Assembly (NCBI GenBank): GCA_904395815.1
Contig: CAJFOC010000008.1
Coordinates: forward strand, 1 to 64,000
DNA from: an uncultured Holdemania sp.
Lineage (GTDB): Bacteria; Bacillota_I; Bacilli_A; Erysipelotrichales; Erysipelotrichaceae
Direction of reading: 5' to 3'
Length of the DNA stretch: 64,000 bases
The notes below the pieces were generated by a model, which saw only the letters and a list, made by a program, of their open reading frames with translations, was not told the origin of the DNA and made no database searches. Shown here piece by piece: positions 8,433 to 16,484 of this stretch. Position 1 is the first letter of the stretch; each line of letters begins with the position of its first letter. The position numbers and the translations under genes are program-made.

Positions 8433-8461
8433 AGTATAGCTTCCTTGTATTGTAATGCCAA
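8433..8461 (-). promoter_or_regulatory. Strong sigma-A promoter of the macrodomain gene
   Basis: Minus-strand TTGGCA (8456-8461) and TATACT (8433-8438) have the ideal 17-bp spacer, about 80 bp before the macrodomain ATG. An 8-bp inverted repeat (8483-8490 with 8499-8506) lies just upstream at the end of the Rrf2 gene. It lacks a T tract and may be a regulator site. Confidence 0.75.
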
Positions 8462-8495
8462 TAGTTACAACAACACTTTTTTCAACGCGCCTGTT

Positions 8496-8945
8496 TCAGC
8501 GCGTTGTCGTCAGTTCACTGTTGCAGCGGCGCAGATCCCTCATCATCTGATCGAGCGTCATTCCCTTCAGTTCGTCTTCCATCGCCTGCTGCACCTGCAG
8601 CAAGCGTCCATCCAGCACCTTGTGGATATGGCGTCCTGCCGGGCACTTTGGATTGGGATGTTCATGAAAATGAAAGAGCTGTCCTTCCTCCACACAGTCC
8701 ACCGCCCGGTATACATCATAAAAACGGATGTCTGAATACGGCCGGGCCGCGCTGGCTCCGCCGCTGCCGCGCCGCACGACAATCAGACCGGCCTGTTTCA
8801 GCTGTGCGAGAATCCGGCGAATGATCACCGGATTGACCTGAATGCTTTCCGCCAGAAATTCACTGGTGATTTTTTGGCGCCCGCCAAAGATCTCGATACA
8901 GGCGAAAATATGAAGCGCTATGGTAAATCGACTTGTAATCTGCAT
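8496..8945 (-). CDS. Rrf2-family transcriptional regulator
   Basis: The 149 residues carry an N-terminal winged helix-turn-helix ('FTIALHIFACIEIF', 'SEFLAESIQVNPVIIRRIL', 'GSGGASAARP'). It resembles the YwnA-like branch. Only one cysteine of an Fe-S type loop is visible ('NPKCPAGRH'), so it probably does not carry the IscR cluster. It lies just upstream of, and co-directional with, the macrodomain gene, whose own promoter is within 40 bp of this stop codon. I infer it may control the macrodomain gene and itself; the signal is unknown. Confidence 0.9.
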   Translation of the reverse strand: MQITSRFTIALHIFACIEIFGGRQKITSEFLAESIQVNPVIIRRILAQLKQAGLIVVRRGSGGASAARPYSDIRFYDVYRAVDCVEEGQLFHFHEHPNPKCPAGRHIHKVLDGRLLQVQQAMEDELKGMTLDQMMRDLRRCNSELTTTR

Positions 8946-8998
8946 CTTTTCGCTCCTTACGATCGCTTCCAGACCCGGTTTACAGTCTGATCGCGCCC

Positions 8999-9835
8999 TC
9001 AGCCATTGCCTGAGGTCACTTCGCTTTCCAACGCCCGGGCCAGCGCTTCCGCCACGCTGCCGACCGACTGATGCGCCCGGCTCAGTACCTGGGCTGAAGC
9101 ATGATCCATGCAGTAGCTCAGCGGCACCGCTTCAAACATCGTTACATCGTTTTCGTTGTCGCCGACAACCGCAATCTCATCCAGCGAAAGATGCAGTCCT
9201 TCCGCCAGTGCCCGTACGCCGGCTCCCTTGTTGATGCCTCGCGGGCTGATATCCTGCATATCCACATCCGAAGCCGCGATTTCAAACCGATCCGCAAAGG
9301 ACTGATGCAATAGCCGCGAAGCCAGCGCATGCTGAGAAGGTTCGACAAACAGGCTGATTTTGCTGCAGCGGCCCTGATGAAAAGGCTGCATCGGTTCAAA
9401 CGTAAGCCGCCACTGCTTGCGGATCTGTGGACATCCCGGAGGCAGCAGCTGCGGATACTGATCCATCCGTCCATATCCCAGCGAGGTGCCATCCTCCATC
9501 GTCGTCACCAGCGTCCCGTTCAGTCCGCTTTTTTCCATCCAGGCTGCCAGTTCCCGGAACTCCTCCACCGACATCCAATGCTGATCCAGAATTTCCCCCT
9601 GTTCATTCACAGTCGTAAATCCGTTCAGCGCAATCATGCAGACCGGAAATCCTATCTGCTGTTCAATCATCTGCCGGGCATCCAGCCCCCGCGAGCTGGC
9701 GATGGCGACATGACCGCCCTGCCGGTAAAACTCTCTGAGCGCCCGCCGGTTCTGTTCGCTGACTCCGGCTGACATCTCATTGCCTATCTTCAAAAGCGTT
9801 CCGTCCAGATCGCTGACCAGACACTTGATTCTCAT
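8999..9835 (-). CDS. HAD-IIB (Cof-type) phosphatase
   Basis: The 278 residues show the HAD motifs DLDGT near the N terminus (nucleophile Asp), 'ASSRG' (motif II), a lysine in 'GINKGAGVRAL' and 'VVGDNENDVTMFEA' (motifs III/IV). The large C2B cap between motifs II and III places it with the Cof/YidA-type sugar-phosphate or cofactor phosphatases. The exact substrate cannot be read from sequence. A GTG one codon upstream is possible, but AGGAG is 7 nt before the ATG at 9835. It stands between an Rrf2 gene and a carboxypeptidase gene with no clear functional tie. Confidence 0.93.
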   Translation of the reverse strand: MRIKCLVSDLDGTLLKIGNEMSAGVSEQNRRALREFYRQGGHVAIASSRGLDARQMIEQQIGFPVCMIALNGFTTVNEQGEILDQHWMSVEEFRELAAWMEKSGLNGTLVTTMEDGTSLGYGRMDQYPQLLPPGCPQIRKQWRLTFEPMQPFHQGRCSKISLFVEPSQHALASRLLHQSFADRFEIAASDVDMQDISPRGINKGAGVRALAEGLHLSLDEIAVVGDNENDVTMFEAVPLSYCMDHASAQVLSRAHQSVGSVAEALARALESEVTSGNG

Positions 9836-9884
9836 CACAACTCTCCTCTCCCTGATTTTTATTCTATCGAAAATTCACAAAAAG

Positions 9885-9903
9885 AAAAGGACTGAATCAG
9901 TCC
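9885..9903 (-). terminator. Intrinsic terminator overlapping the end of the carboxypeptidase gene
   Basis: GGACT (9889-9893) pairs with AGTCC (9899-9903). On the minus strand it is followed by TTTTCTTTTTG. The hairpin includes the stop codon of the D,D-carboxypeptidase. Confidence 0.65.
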
Positions 9904-11156
9904 CTTCGCTTCTTTTTTCTGCTTGTCAGCCTGGCAGCGACCGCAGCGGCAAAGGCCGCCATTACCAGGATGAAAACGATCACGGAAATCCAGTCCAGCG
10001 CCTGCTGAATTTTCGGCCATCCTGTCGCAGCGAAACTGACGTCGTGCATCACCAGTTCCTTTTCCATCGCCTGCCGGGCAATTTCTGTTCCGTTTTTATC
10101 CAGTATGGCAAAGGCGGCCACCGTTTCCGGATCCGATTCGTTCTGGATTTCTATCCGTGCGGTGTATTGAGAAGGATCATCCTCACTCAGCGCCAGAATC
10201 ATGAAATCCGCGTTCATATGAAAGGAAGCTTCTGCCCACAGATTGCCATTTTTCATGATTTCCACCGTCTTGTCTTCAAAGGAAGATGCCGGTACCGTAA
10301 TCTGTTTGTAATGACTGAATCCATAGTCGAACAGCGTCTGCGTATCCACATAGCGGCTCTTTGTGCTGGGCGCTTTCATCACAACGGCGATCAGCGTAAT
10401 GCCGTCTTTTTCCGCTGTCGTCACCATCGTGTACCCGGCGTCCTGAGTCCATCCGATCTTACCGCCGGTAGCATATTCATAATAGTATTCGCCCTTTTTC
10501 AGCATTTCATTGCCGCTGGCAAAATAACGGACCTCCGCCTGTTTGTTGGTCGGCGCCATTTCATAGGTCACCGCCCCGAACACTTCACGAAACGCTTCGT
10601 TTTCCAATGCCATCCGGGTGATCATCGCCATATCATAAGCTGTCGTGTAATGATCCGGATCCGGCAGCCCATGCGCGTTGGCAAAATGCGTGCTCCGGGT
10701 TCCGGCTTCCGCCGCCGCCTGATTCATCATGTCGGCAAACTGCTGTTGGGAACCGCCGATCGCCTCTGCCAGCACGTTGCTGGCATCGTTGGCACTGGCC
10801 ATCATTGCCGCATAACAGGCATCCTGCAGCGTCAGCTGTTCGTCATAATCCAGCCAGATGTGGCTGGATTGCCGGTCGATGCTGTCGATGGCGCTGGCCG
10901 AAGCCGTCAGCAGCTGATCTGCGCTGCCATGAGTCAGAGCCAGATATACCGTCATGATCTTGGTAATGCTGGCCGGATACAGTATTTCATCCGCATTTTT
11001 CTCATACAGCACCGTGCCGCTGAGCGCATCCATCAGCACGACCGCTTCGCTTTGAATGGCCAGTTCCTCCTGCGTCGCAGCCTGAACCGGCGTCCAGTTC
11101 AGACACAGACAGACCGCGGCCAGGCAACGTTTCCATTTTCCTTTCTTGTTATGCAT
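9897..11156 (-). CDS. D-alanyl-D-alanine carboxypeptidase (S11 family)
   Basis: This penicillin-binding enzyme trims the terminal D-Ala of peptidoglycan pentapeptides outside the cell. The 419 residues comprise a signal peptide ('CLAAVCLCLNWTPVQA'), the catalytic domain with SITK (63-66), SAN (121-123) and a third motif read as KIG (233-235), a C-terminal beta domain, and a C-terminal TM anchor ('VIVFILVMAAFAAAVAARL') ending in a basic tail. The KIG in place of KTG is unusual: the threonine normally helps hold substrate and beta-lactam carboxylates. It is transcribed from its own promoter at 11209-11238. Confidence 0.94.
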   Translation of the reverse strand: MHNKKGKWKRCLAAVCLCLNWTPVQAATQEELAIQSEAVVLMDALSGTVLYEKNADEILYPASITKIMTVYLALTHGSADQLLTASASAIDSIDRQSSHIWLDYDEQLTLQDACYAAMMASANDASNVLAEAIGGSQQQFADMMNQAAAEAGTRSTHFANAHGLPDPDHYTTAYDMAMITRMALENEAFREVFGAVTYEMAPTNKQAEVRYFASGNEMLKKGEYYYEYATGGKIGWTQDAGYTMVTTAEKDGITLIAVVMKAPSTKSRYVDTQTLFDYGFSHYKQITVPASSFEDKTVEIMKNGNLWAEASFHMNADFMILALSEDDPSQYTARIEIQNESDPETVAAFAILDKNGTEIARQAMEKELVMHDVSFAATGWPKIQQALDWISVIVFILVMAAFAAAVAARLTSRKKKRRD

Positions 11157-11208
11157 TCAACATCCCCCACTATCACCGCGGATGCTGTCTTCCGCTTCAG
11201 TCCTGTTC

Positions 11209-11238
11209 ATTGTACACCAAGTCTGTACAAAAACGCAA
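11209..11238 (-). promoter_or_regulatory. Promoter of the D,D-carboxypeptidase gene
   Basis: Minus-strand TTGCGT (11233-11238) and TACAAT (11209-11214) with an 18-bp spacer lie 53 bp before the ATG. Confidence 0.5.
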
Positions 11239-11322
11239 AGCCAGGTGGCATTTTTCATCCCGGCTTCACATAGAATGCACTGACTTTCTCTTTCCGATGC
11301 AAATGATTTCAGAAAATTTTGA

Positions 11323-11350
11323 TTGACTTTTATGAAATTCAGGGTACACT
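11323..11350 (+). promoter_or_regulatory. Promoter of the lysine-riboswitch transcript
   Basis: TTGACT (11323-11328) and TACACT (11345-11350) with a 16-bp spacer. Transcription would start just before the riboswitch aptamer. Confidence 0.65.
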
Positions 11351-11363
11351 ATTACCATAAAAC

Positions 11364-11538
11364 AGAAACATAGAGGTAGCGGTGCAGAAGAGTATCCTGA
11401 AGGAGCCGGCGGGCGCAGAGATCAGGAGAAAGGCAATCACCGCCGAATGACCGTCTCTTTCGCCAGGGAGCTGTCATGGGGCTGCTGGAAATACCTGCAG
11501 CACTCCTTCAGAATCTGAAGAGGAGCTATTGCATGATC
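11364..11538 (+). promoter_or_regulatory. Lysine riboswitch (L box)
   Basis: The leader matches the lysine aptamer core in order: AGAGGTAGCGGTGC with AAGAGTAT (11372-11394), CCT..GGAG, GAGAAAGGCAATCACCGCCGAA (from about 11426), an arm with GGGAGCTGTCATGG, and the closing GAGGAGCTATTGC (11519-11531) pairing back to the 5' CATAG. The order and spacing parallel the B. subtilis lysC leader. An intrinsic terminator follows at 11554-11588, so control is probably by lysine-induced transcription termination. The controlled gene is the peptide-binding lipoprotein at 11615. Confidence 0.82.
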
Positions 11539-11553
11539 GGAAAGAGTTCACAG

Positions 11554-11588
11554 CCGCGCTTGTAATAGACCGCGGTTTTTGTTTTGTT
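11554..11588 (+). terminator. Riboswitch-controlled terminator
   Basis: CCGCG (11554-11558) pairs with CGCGG (11571-11575), followed by TTTTTGTTTTG. It lies between the L box and the start codon, where a ligand-gated attenuator is expected. The 5-bp stem is short, so the fold needs structure prediction. Confidence 0.6.
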
Positions 11589-11614
11589 CCATACTGTAAG
11601 GGAGGAAAGCACAC

Positions 11615-13240
11615 ATGAAAAGAGCATGGCCCATTCTGGCTACAGCCCTGATGCTGATGATCAGCGGCTGCGGCAGCCAAAGCGGCACCGCCGGATCGGA
11701 CAGCGGTTCCGAAGGTCTGACCGTCGCCCTCGGCGGCCAAATCACTACCCTGGATCCGGGACTGTCTCAGGAAACCGTCAACGACTATATCCTTCGCCAT
11801 ACGACGGCCGGTTTGTTTCATACCGATGAAAACGGCCAGACTGTCAACGATCTGTGCCAGGATTACACGGTCAGCGAAGACGGCCTGACCTACACCTTTA
11901 CGCTGCGTTCCGGCGTTCAGTGGAGCGATGGACAGCCGCTGACGTCAGATGACTTCGAATACGCGATCATCCGCAACCTGACCTATGGAGCAGACAACGC
12001 CTGGTCCATCTACTACCCATCCACTTATCTGGCAGGAGCGGCAGAGATCGCCGGCAACAGCGATCTGGATCCGACCGTCACTACCATCGAAGGAGTGGAA
12101 ACGCCGGATGACAGCACTCTGGTTCTGCATCTGACCAAGCCATGCGCCTGGTTCATCCAGATGCTGACCAACGACGTCTGGCGGCCATTGCGGGCAGACT
12201 TCGCCGACGCCCATGATTCGCTGTGGTCGCTGGAAGCCGGCTACCCTTCTGTCGGTCCATACCTGCTGCAGTCCTGCAATGAAAACGAGCGGGCGGTGAT
12301 CGTCAAAAACGAAAACTACTATAACGCGGATGAGGTGGTCATGCCGCAGATTACTTTCCTGGTCATGACCGACGCCGACGCTCAGGCGCTGGCTTTCCAG
12401 AACAATGAAACCGATATCGCGCTGAACATCACGGCAACCCTGGCTGAATCTTACAGCAATCCGGAAGAACTGTGGAACGTTCCGCAGATCTCCAGCTATT
12501 TCATCGCTCTGAATTCCGGCGAGTCCGGCCCTGCGTACCTGGATGACGTCAACGTCCGCCGGGCTCTGGCGCTGGCCATTGACAAGGAAGCGCTGGTCGC
12601 CGCCATCGGCAGCGAAGATTATTACCGCGTTTTGCACGGCTATGTTCCATACGGCCTGAATGGCGCCACATCTGACTTCCGTGAGGAACAGGATGCAGTC
12701 GAACGCTTTCTGGAATACGATCCGGAAACCGCCCGTCAGCTGCTGGCACAGGCCGGGTATGATGAAAGCAATCCGCTGAGCATCACCTACAAGTATTCTC
12801 AATCCGTCCTGCACGCCGATGTCGCGCAGATTCTGCAGCAGATGTGGGAAGCGGTCGGCATTCAGTGTGAATTGCAGGTCGTGGAATCCGGCGTTTTCTA
12901 TAACCAGATCGATAACGGCGATTTTGAACTGGCCCGCTATGGCTACAGTTCAGGCGATGATCCGTCGCAGTTTCTGAACCTGTGGACTACCGGTCAGCAG
13001 ATCGTCGCCGCCGTGGATGATCCGGTCTATGATCAGATGGTGGATGAAGCCAGCTATCTTGTCGATCATACCGAATACATGAACGCCATGCACGCAGCCG
13101 AACGCTATCTCATTCAGGAACAGGTCTATCTGATTCCGCTGTTCAACTACAACACGCCGGCGCTGAAGAAAACTTCCGTCCAGGGCGTGGAAATGTGGGG
13201 ACTTGTTCCTTACTATGGCAAGGTGACTCTCACCGCCTGA
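11615..13240 (+). CDS. Oligopeptide ABC transporter substrate-binding lipoprotein (OppA/DppE family)
   Basis: The 541-residue SBP_bac_5 protein has a lipoprotein signal (lipobox 'MISGC', Cys18) and family motifs 'LDPGLSQETVNDYILRHTTAGLF', 'LTYTFTLRSGVQWSDGQPLTSDDF', 'VGPYLLQ' and 'VNVRRALALAIDKEAL'. It captures peptides outside the membrane for an ABC permease. No permease or ATPase gene adjoins it, so it must use a remote Opp/Dpp complex. The lysine riboswitch ahead of it implies expression when lysine is scarce, and so uptake of lysine or lysine-containing peptides. That substrate is inferred from regulation only. AAGGGAGG precedes the ATG. Confidence 0.95.
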   Translation: MKRAWPILATALMLMISGCGSQSGTAGSDSGSEGLTVALGGQITTLDPGLSQETVNDYILRHTTAGLFHTDENGQTVNDLCQDYTVSEDGLTYTFTLRSGVQWSDGQPLTSDDFEYAIIRNLTYGADNAWSIYYPSTYLAGAAEIAGNSDLDPTVTTIEGVETPDDSTLVLHLTKPCAWFIQMLTNDVWRPLRADFADAHDSLWSLEAGYPSVGPYLLQSCNENERAVIVKNENYYNADEVVMPQITFLVMTDADAQALAFQNNETDIALNITATLAESYSNPEELWNVPQISSYFIALNSGESGPAYLDDVNVRRALALAIDKEALVAAIGSEDYYRVLHGYVPYGLNGATSDFREEQDAVERFLEYDPETARQLLAQAGYDESNPLSITYKYSQSVLHADVAQILQQMWEAVGIQCELQVVESGVFYNQIDNGDFELARYGYSSGDDPSQFLNLWTTGQQIVAAVDDPVYDQMVDEASYLVDHTEYMNAMHAAERYLIQEQVYLIPLFNYNTPALKKTSVQGVEMWGLVPYYGKVTLTA

Positions 13241-13251
13241 TTGTCTGTCTG

Positions 13252-13282
13252 AAACTCCGGGACTGTGTCCCGGAGTTTTTTT
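13252..13282 (+). terminator. Intrinsic terminator after the peptide-binding gene
   Basis: Perfect 11-bp arms (13252-13262 with 13268-13278), a 5-nt loop and a T7 tract. Confidence 0.9.
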
Positions 13283-13536
13283 GCGCATTCACAACAACCG
13301 GGAACAGATGAAAAGAAAAGCCATATAAATTTGCCCCTCCATTCTGTCCATCCTGGTTTCTTTTCAAGCCAGACGAACCGTCAGAGCGTTGAACGGCTTG
13401 GGAATAAAACCTTTTCCGCAAGCCTTGTTGCGGATCATCGCTGGACAAGACGGTCTCTGTCTGTGCCGCATCGACGCGGACAACCGGGTAGTCCCTTTCT
13501 GTTTCACGGCGCGTTTTTCCCGTTATCCTGGCCATA
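13283..13536. other. Intergenic stretch without a supported gene
   Basis: About 250 bp lie between two terminators. One minus-strand frame stays open but lacks a ribosome site, resembles no family I know, and ends inside the neighbouring terminator and gene. I see no promoter pair or RNA fold worth naming. Confidence 0.4.
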
Positions 13537-13568
13537 AGAAAACCTCTGAGCTTCCTCAGAGGTTTTCT
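13537..13568. terminator. Intrinsic terminator after the BI-1 gene
   Basis: Perfect 14-bp arms (13537-13550 with 13555-13568) around CTTC. AGAAAA/TTTTCT at the arm ends provide the U tract, mainly for the leftward gene. Confidence 0.8.
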
Positions 13569-13580
13569 GTCTGTCTCGAT

Positions 13581-14276
13581 TCAGTTCTTGCTGTTGCGGG
13601 CCAGAATCCGCAGCACATACAGGAAGATGTTGATGAAATCCAGATACAGATCCAGCGCCGAATAAATCGACAGCTTGCTCAGCATCATTTCATCTCCCTC
13701 AAAGCTGTAGTAAATCGCTCTCATCTTCTGCATATCATAGGCCGTCAGAGCCAGGAACAACCCTACCATGACATAGTTCAGCACCATTTCAATCGCGCTC
13801 AGATCGATAAACCAGCCGACCACCGTCATGATGATCATCGTGATCAGACCGGTCATCAGAATCGGCCCCAGACCGCTGAGATCTTTCTGCGTGGTCATGC
13901 CGATCACCGCCATGCTGCCAAACATCAGTGCGGTAAAGCCAAAAGCGATGAACATCGTGCTGATTCCATACGCCAGCGGCAATACCGAAAAGGTGATGCC
14001 GGTCAGTACGGAATAGGCCAGAAACAGAATTCGAGCTGTGGAAACCTGCATTCTGTCCAGACGGCTGGTCAGCGCGATCACCACGCCCAGTTCCGCCACC
14101 ACCAGGATGATCGAGGCAAACGGGATGGAGAAGATTGTTATCCACAATCCGGAAAGCAACGTCACCGCCGCGACCAGCGCCGTTACCGCCAGGCCAGCTG
14201 TCATCCACAGAAAAGTGTGCATCATGTGCCGTGACAGGGTATAGCCACCGACACCGGAAACCGTTTCACGATTCAT
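13581..14276 (-). CDS. BAX inhibitor-1 family membrane protein (YccA/YbhL-like)
   Basis: The 231 residues form about seven TM helices with the family signature near the end ('LFLALTAYDMQKMRAIYY' and a C-terminal 'LYLDFINIFLYVLRIL'). Bacterial BI-1 proteins are proton-sensitive channels or FtsH-interacting proteins; the physiological role here is not known. AAGGAGGG precedes the ATG. It follows the unknown membrane protein by 23 bp in the same direction, so the two probably share a transcript. Confidence 0.94.
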   Translation of the reverse strand: MNRETVSGVGGYTLSRHMMHTFLWMTAGLAVTALVAAVTLLSGLWITIFSIPFASIILVVAELGVVIALTSRLDRMQVSTARILFLAYSVLTGITFSVLPLAYGISTMFIAFGFTALMFGSMAVIGMTTQKDLSGLGPILMTGLITMIIMTVVGWFIDLSAIEMVLNYVMVGLFLALTAYDMQKMRAIYYSFEGDEMMLSKLSIYSALDLYLDFINIFLYVLRILARNSKN

Positions 14277-14299
14277 AAAAACCCTCCTTATTTTTCAAT

Positions 14300-15679
14300 T
14301 TATTCCATCGAAAGGGAATCCATCTGTGTTTCGACTCCATTTTCGATTGAAAACAATAGAATCTGCCGATTGTCAATATCCAGTACCGCCCGGTAAACCG
14401 CCGTGCTTCGATCATATCCCTGGCTGCTGTCCCCGTTTTGGTACGCGGAAGAATCATTGAAGAAATAGAGAACCTGATCATGCAGAGAAGAAACCACATT
14501 GGAATAATACTCCGCCTGACAGATTTCTGTCAGCGCCGCCTCGTCAAGATCTTCGGATGGAACATAGATTTCCATCCATGAGGACTGATCATCCCAGCTG
14601 GAGCTGACTTGATAGGCCGTATAAGTTTCAGCATAACTCAGCGAATAGAAATGTCCGTCAGACAGTACATACTGATCCGGCGACCCATCCACACCACCGT
14701 CAATCAAGGTAATCTCATACGGTTTGGCCAGCACGATCGGCAGCTGTGCCAGCTCGCTTTCCTCCTCATAAACTGTCATAATGCCATAATAGAAATACGG
14801 CGTGTTGTTGACCAGGAAAAACCCTGTCTGACCGTTTTCCAGATCCGTCGTATAGAATTCCAGTTCATCTTCATCGCCATCGCTGACCGGCTGCAGTCCC
14901 TGAGCAATCCGGCGAAACTGATCGTCGCTGCTGGCGTCAATCAGCTGCTGTACCGGATCGGACTGACTGATTCCCGGCACATCCGTACCGCCGGGTCTGC
15001 CACCAGAAGAGTGCGGCGGCAACAGCGTATACAGCAGGCTGAACACCGCCACCATGACGACCACCGCCGCCATCGCCAGCAGAACCTGTTTCCCACCGGA
15101 AGAGCGTTCCTGCTGCCGCACGGCACGCTGACTGCGGGTGGAAGATTCCGTTCCCTCTTCCAGCGCGGACGGCTGCGGCGGAAACCAGCGATCCAGTCCG
15201 TCCATAATCCGATCAAAGTCTCCCCTGCGGCCGCAGACCAGCCTGATTTTTTTCTTCTGTCCGGTAACGATCAGAATGGCTGGAATCGCAACGCCTCTTT
15301 GGTAGAACGTGCTTTCCTCAATGTGATCGATCGCCTGACGGCAAAGCGCAAAATTGTTGCCGAACCCCCCGTTGATCAGCCAGTGGCTGCTCATGGAAAC
15401 CTCCCGGGTCAGCATTTCAAATTCCTGCGGGTCATCCTCGCTGATGCCAAACTGTTCGCACTGACGCCGAATCTGCCGTCCGCAGCGCCAGTAAGGAATC
15501 AGCCCGACCGCCGCAATGATCAGAAACAGGACAAGAAAGATCAGTCCCATCATGATCCCTGCCAGCAATCCGTCTTCCGTAGACATCGTGGCCACGATCA
15601 GAATCAGGGCAACAATCAGGAAAACGGCGCCCAGAATCCCCATCGTTTTCAGCGTGCCTCGTAAGGCCAGTTTTTTCAT
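14300..15679 (-). CDS. Multi-domain membrane protein of unknown function
   Basis: I do not recognise this 459-residue protein. It has two N-terminal TM helices (about 13-35 and 42-64), a cytoplasmic-looking domain (about 65-165, 'RLVCGRRGDFDRIMDGLDRWFPP'), a charged linker, a third TM (about 195-217, 'VLLAMAAVVVMVAVFSLLYTLL'), a Ser/Gly/Pro-rich hinge, and an acidic, Tyr- and Ser-rich domain that should lie outside. The start at 15679 follows GGGGG by 8 nt; a GTG one codon upstream is possible. It is probably co-transcribed with the BI-1 gene. The outer domain may sense or bind a surface ligand, but that is only inference from topology. Confidence 0.85.
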   Translation of the reverse strand: MKKLALRGTLKTMGILGAVFLIVALILIVATMSTEDGLLAGIMMGLIFLVLFLIIAAVGLIPYWRCGRQIRRQCEQFGISEDDPQEFEMLTREVSMSSHWLINGGFGNNFALCRQAIDHIEESTFYQRGVAIPAILIVTGQKKKIRLVCGRRGDFDRIMDGLDRWFPPQPSALEEGTESSTRSQRAVRQQERSSGGKQVLLAMAAVVVMVAVFSLLYTLLPPHSSGGRPGGTDVPGISQSDPVQQLIDASSDDQFRRIAQGLQPVSDGDEDELEFYTTDLENGQTGFFLVNNTPYFYYGIMTVYEEESELAQLPIVLAKPYEITLIDGGVDGSPDQYVLSDGHFYSLSYAETYTAYQVSSSWDDQSSWMEIYVPSEDLDEAALTEICQAEYYSNVVSSLHDQVLYFFNDSSAYQNGDSSQGYDRSTAVYRAVLDIDNRQILLFSIENGVETQMDSLSME

Positions 15680-15743
15680 CACCCATTCCCCCTCTTATGA
15701 AGCTATTATAACCCGATTGACTTCGGAAAACAGCAAAAGATTG

Positions 15744-16484
15744 TTAAATCTGTCCGTCAGTGCGTTCAATCAGAGCGCGGAAAACGACGGAAGCGCACAG
15801 CAGTCCGGCAGCGGCCGGCACAAAAATCACGCTGGCCGGGGGAATGCGCTGTTTGCGAATCGCCGCTTCGGCATCCACCACCTGATCCTGACGCCGGGGC
15901 AGTTCGCTGGACCAGACGACCGGAATGGCTTTCAGATCCATCTGCCGCCGGCGGGCCAGCTGCCGCAGCGCCCGAGCCAGCGGATCGCCGCTGGTCTTAT
16001 CCAGCGTCGTCACCTGCAGGCAGGAAGGATCCAGCCGGTTGGCCATTCCCAACGAGCTGATTGAAGGCACTCCATGAGCAGCCGCCATGGCGATCAGATC
16101 CATCTTGCAGGTCAGCGTATCGATCGCATCGACCACATAATCCGGCCGCATGGCAAACAGAGCATCACTCTGCGCATCGAAAAAGCGCGGGATGCTGACG
16201 ACCTCGCACTGCGGCGCAAATTCCGCAATCCGCCGCCGCATCGCATCCGTCTTGTTCATTCCCAGCGTCTGATGAGTCGCGATGATCTGACGGTTAAGAT
16301 TGCTGGCCGCCACCTGATCGGCATCCACCAGAATCAATCGTCCGATACCGCTGCGGGCCAGCGCTTCGGCGGCATAACCGCCCACACCGCCAATCCCGAC
16401 CACCATCACACACGCCTGATGCAGACGCTTCAGCGCCGCCTCTCCGATCAAAAGATGGATTCTTTCCCACATGGTTTGCTGCAT
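15744..16484 (-). CDS. tcdA: tRNA threonylcarbamoyladenosine dehydratase (TcdA/CsdL, E1-like)
   Basis: TcdA uses ATP to cyclise the t6A37 modification of ANN-decoding tRNAs to ct6A. The 246 residues show the ThiF/E1 fold: 'VGIGGVGGYAAEALARSG' for nucleotide binding, 'LVDADQVAASNLNRQ' with the catalytic Asp/Arg set, and 'DAIDTLTCKMDLI'. Its start overlaps the miaA 3' end by 37 nt, and it is the last gene of the mutS-mutL-miaA-tcdA set, so two tRNA position-37 modification enzymes are coupled. The C-terminal hydrophobic stretch is typical for the family. Confidence 0.93.
   Translation of the reverse strand: MQQTMWERIHLLIGEAALKRLHQACVMVVGIGGVGGYAAEALARSGIGRLILVDADQVAASNLNRQIIATHQTLGMNKTDAMRRRIAEFAPQCEVVSIPRFFDAQSDALFAMRPDYVVDAIDTLTCKMDLIAMAAAHGVPSISSLGMANRLDPSCLQVTTLDKTSGDPLARALRQLARRRQMDLKAIPVVWSSELPRRQDQVVDAEAAIRKQRIPPASVIFVPAAAGLLCASVVFRALIERTDGQI

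Noticed and set aside
8483-8506. 8-bp GC inverted repeat at the end of the Rrf2 gene taken as a terminator
   Set aside because: Neither strand has a T tract after the stem. It may be an operator or chance.
7563-9835. SirTM-type ADP-ribosylation operon around the macrodomain gene
   Set aside because: No sirtuin, GcvH-like or lipoate-ligase gene lies within the neighbouring genes.
9780-11273. Long plus-strand open frame of nearly 500 codons over the carboxypeptidase gene
   Set aside because: It is antisense to a well-supported S11 enzyme with signal peptide and catalytic motifs. The translation is Arg/His-rich, as expected of a GC-driven shadow frame.
13230-13535. 101-codon minus-strand frame in the gap after the peptide-binding gene
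   Set aside because: No ribosome site or family similarity. It reads through a strong terminator and into the end of the neighbouring gene.
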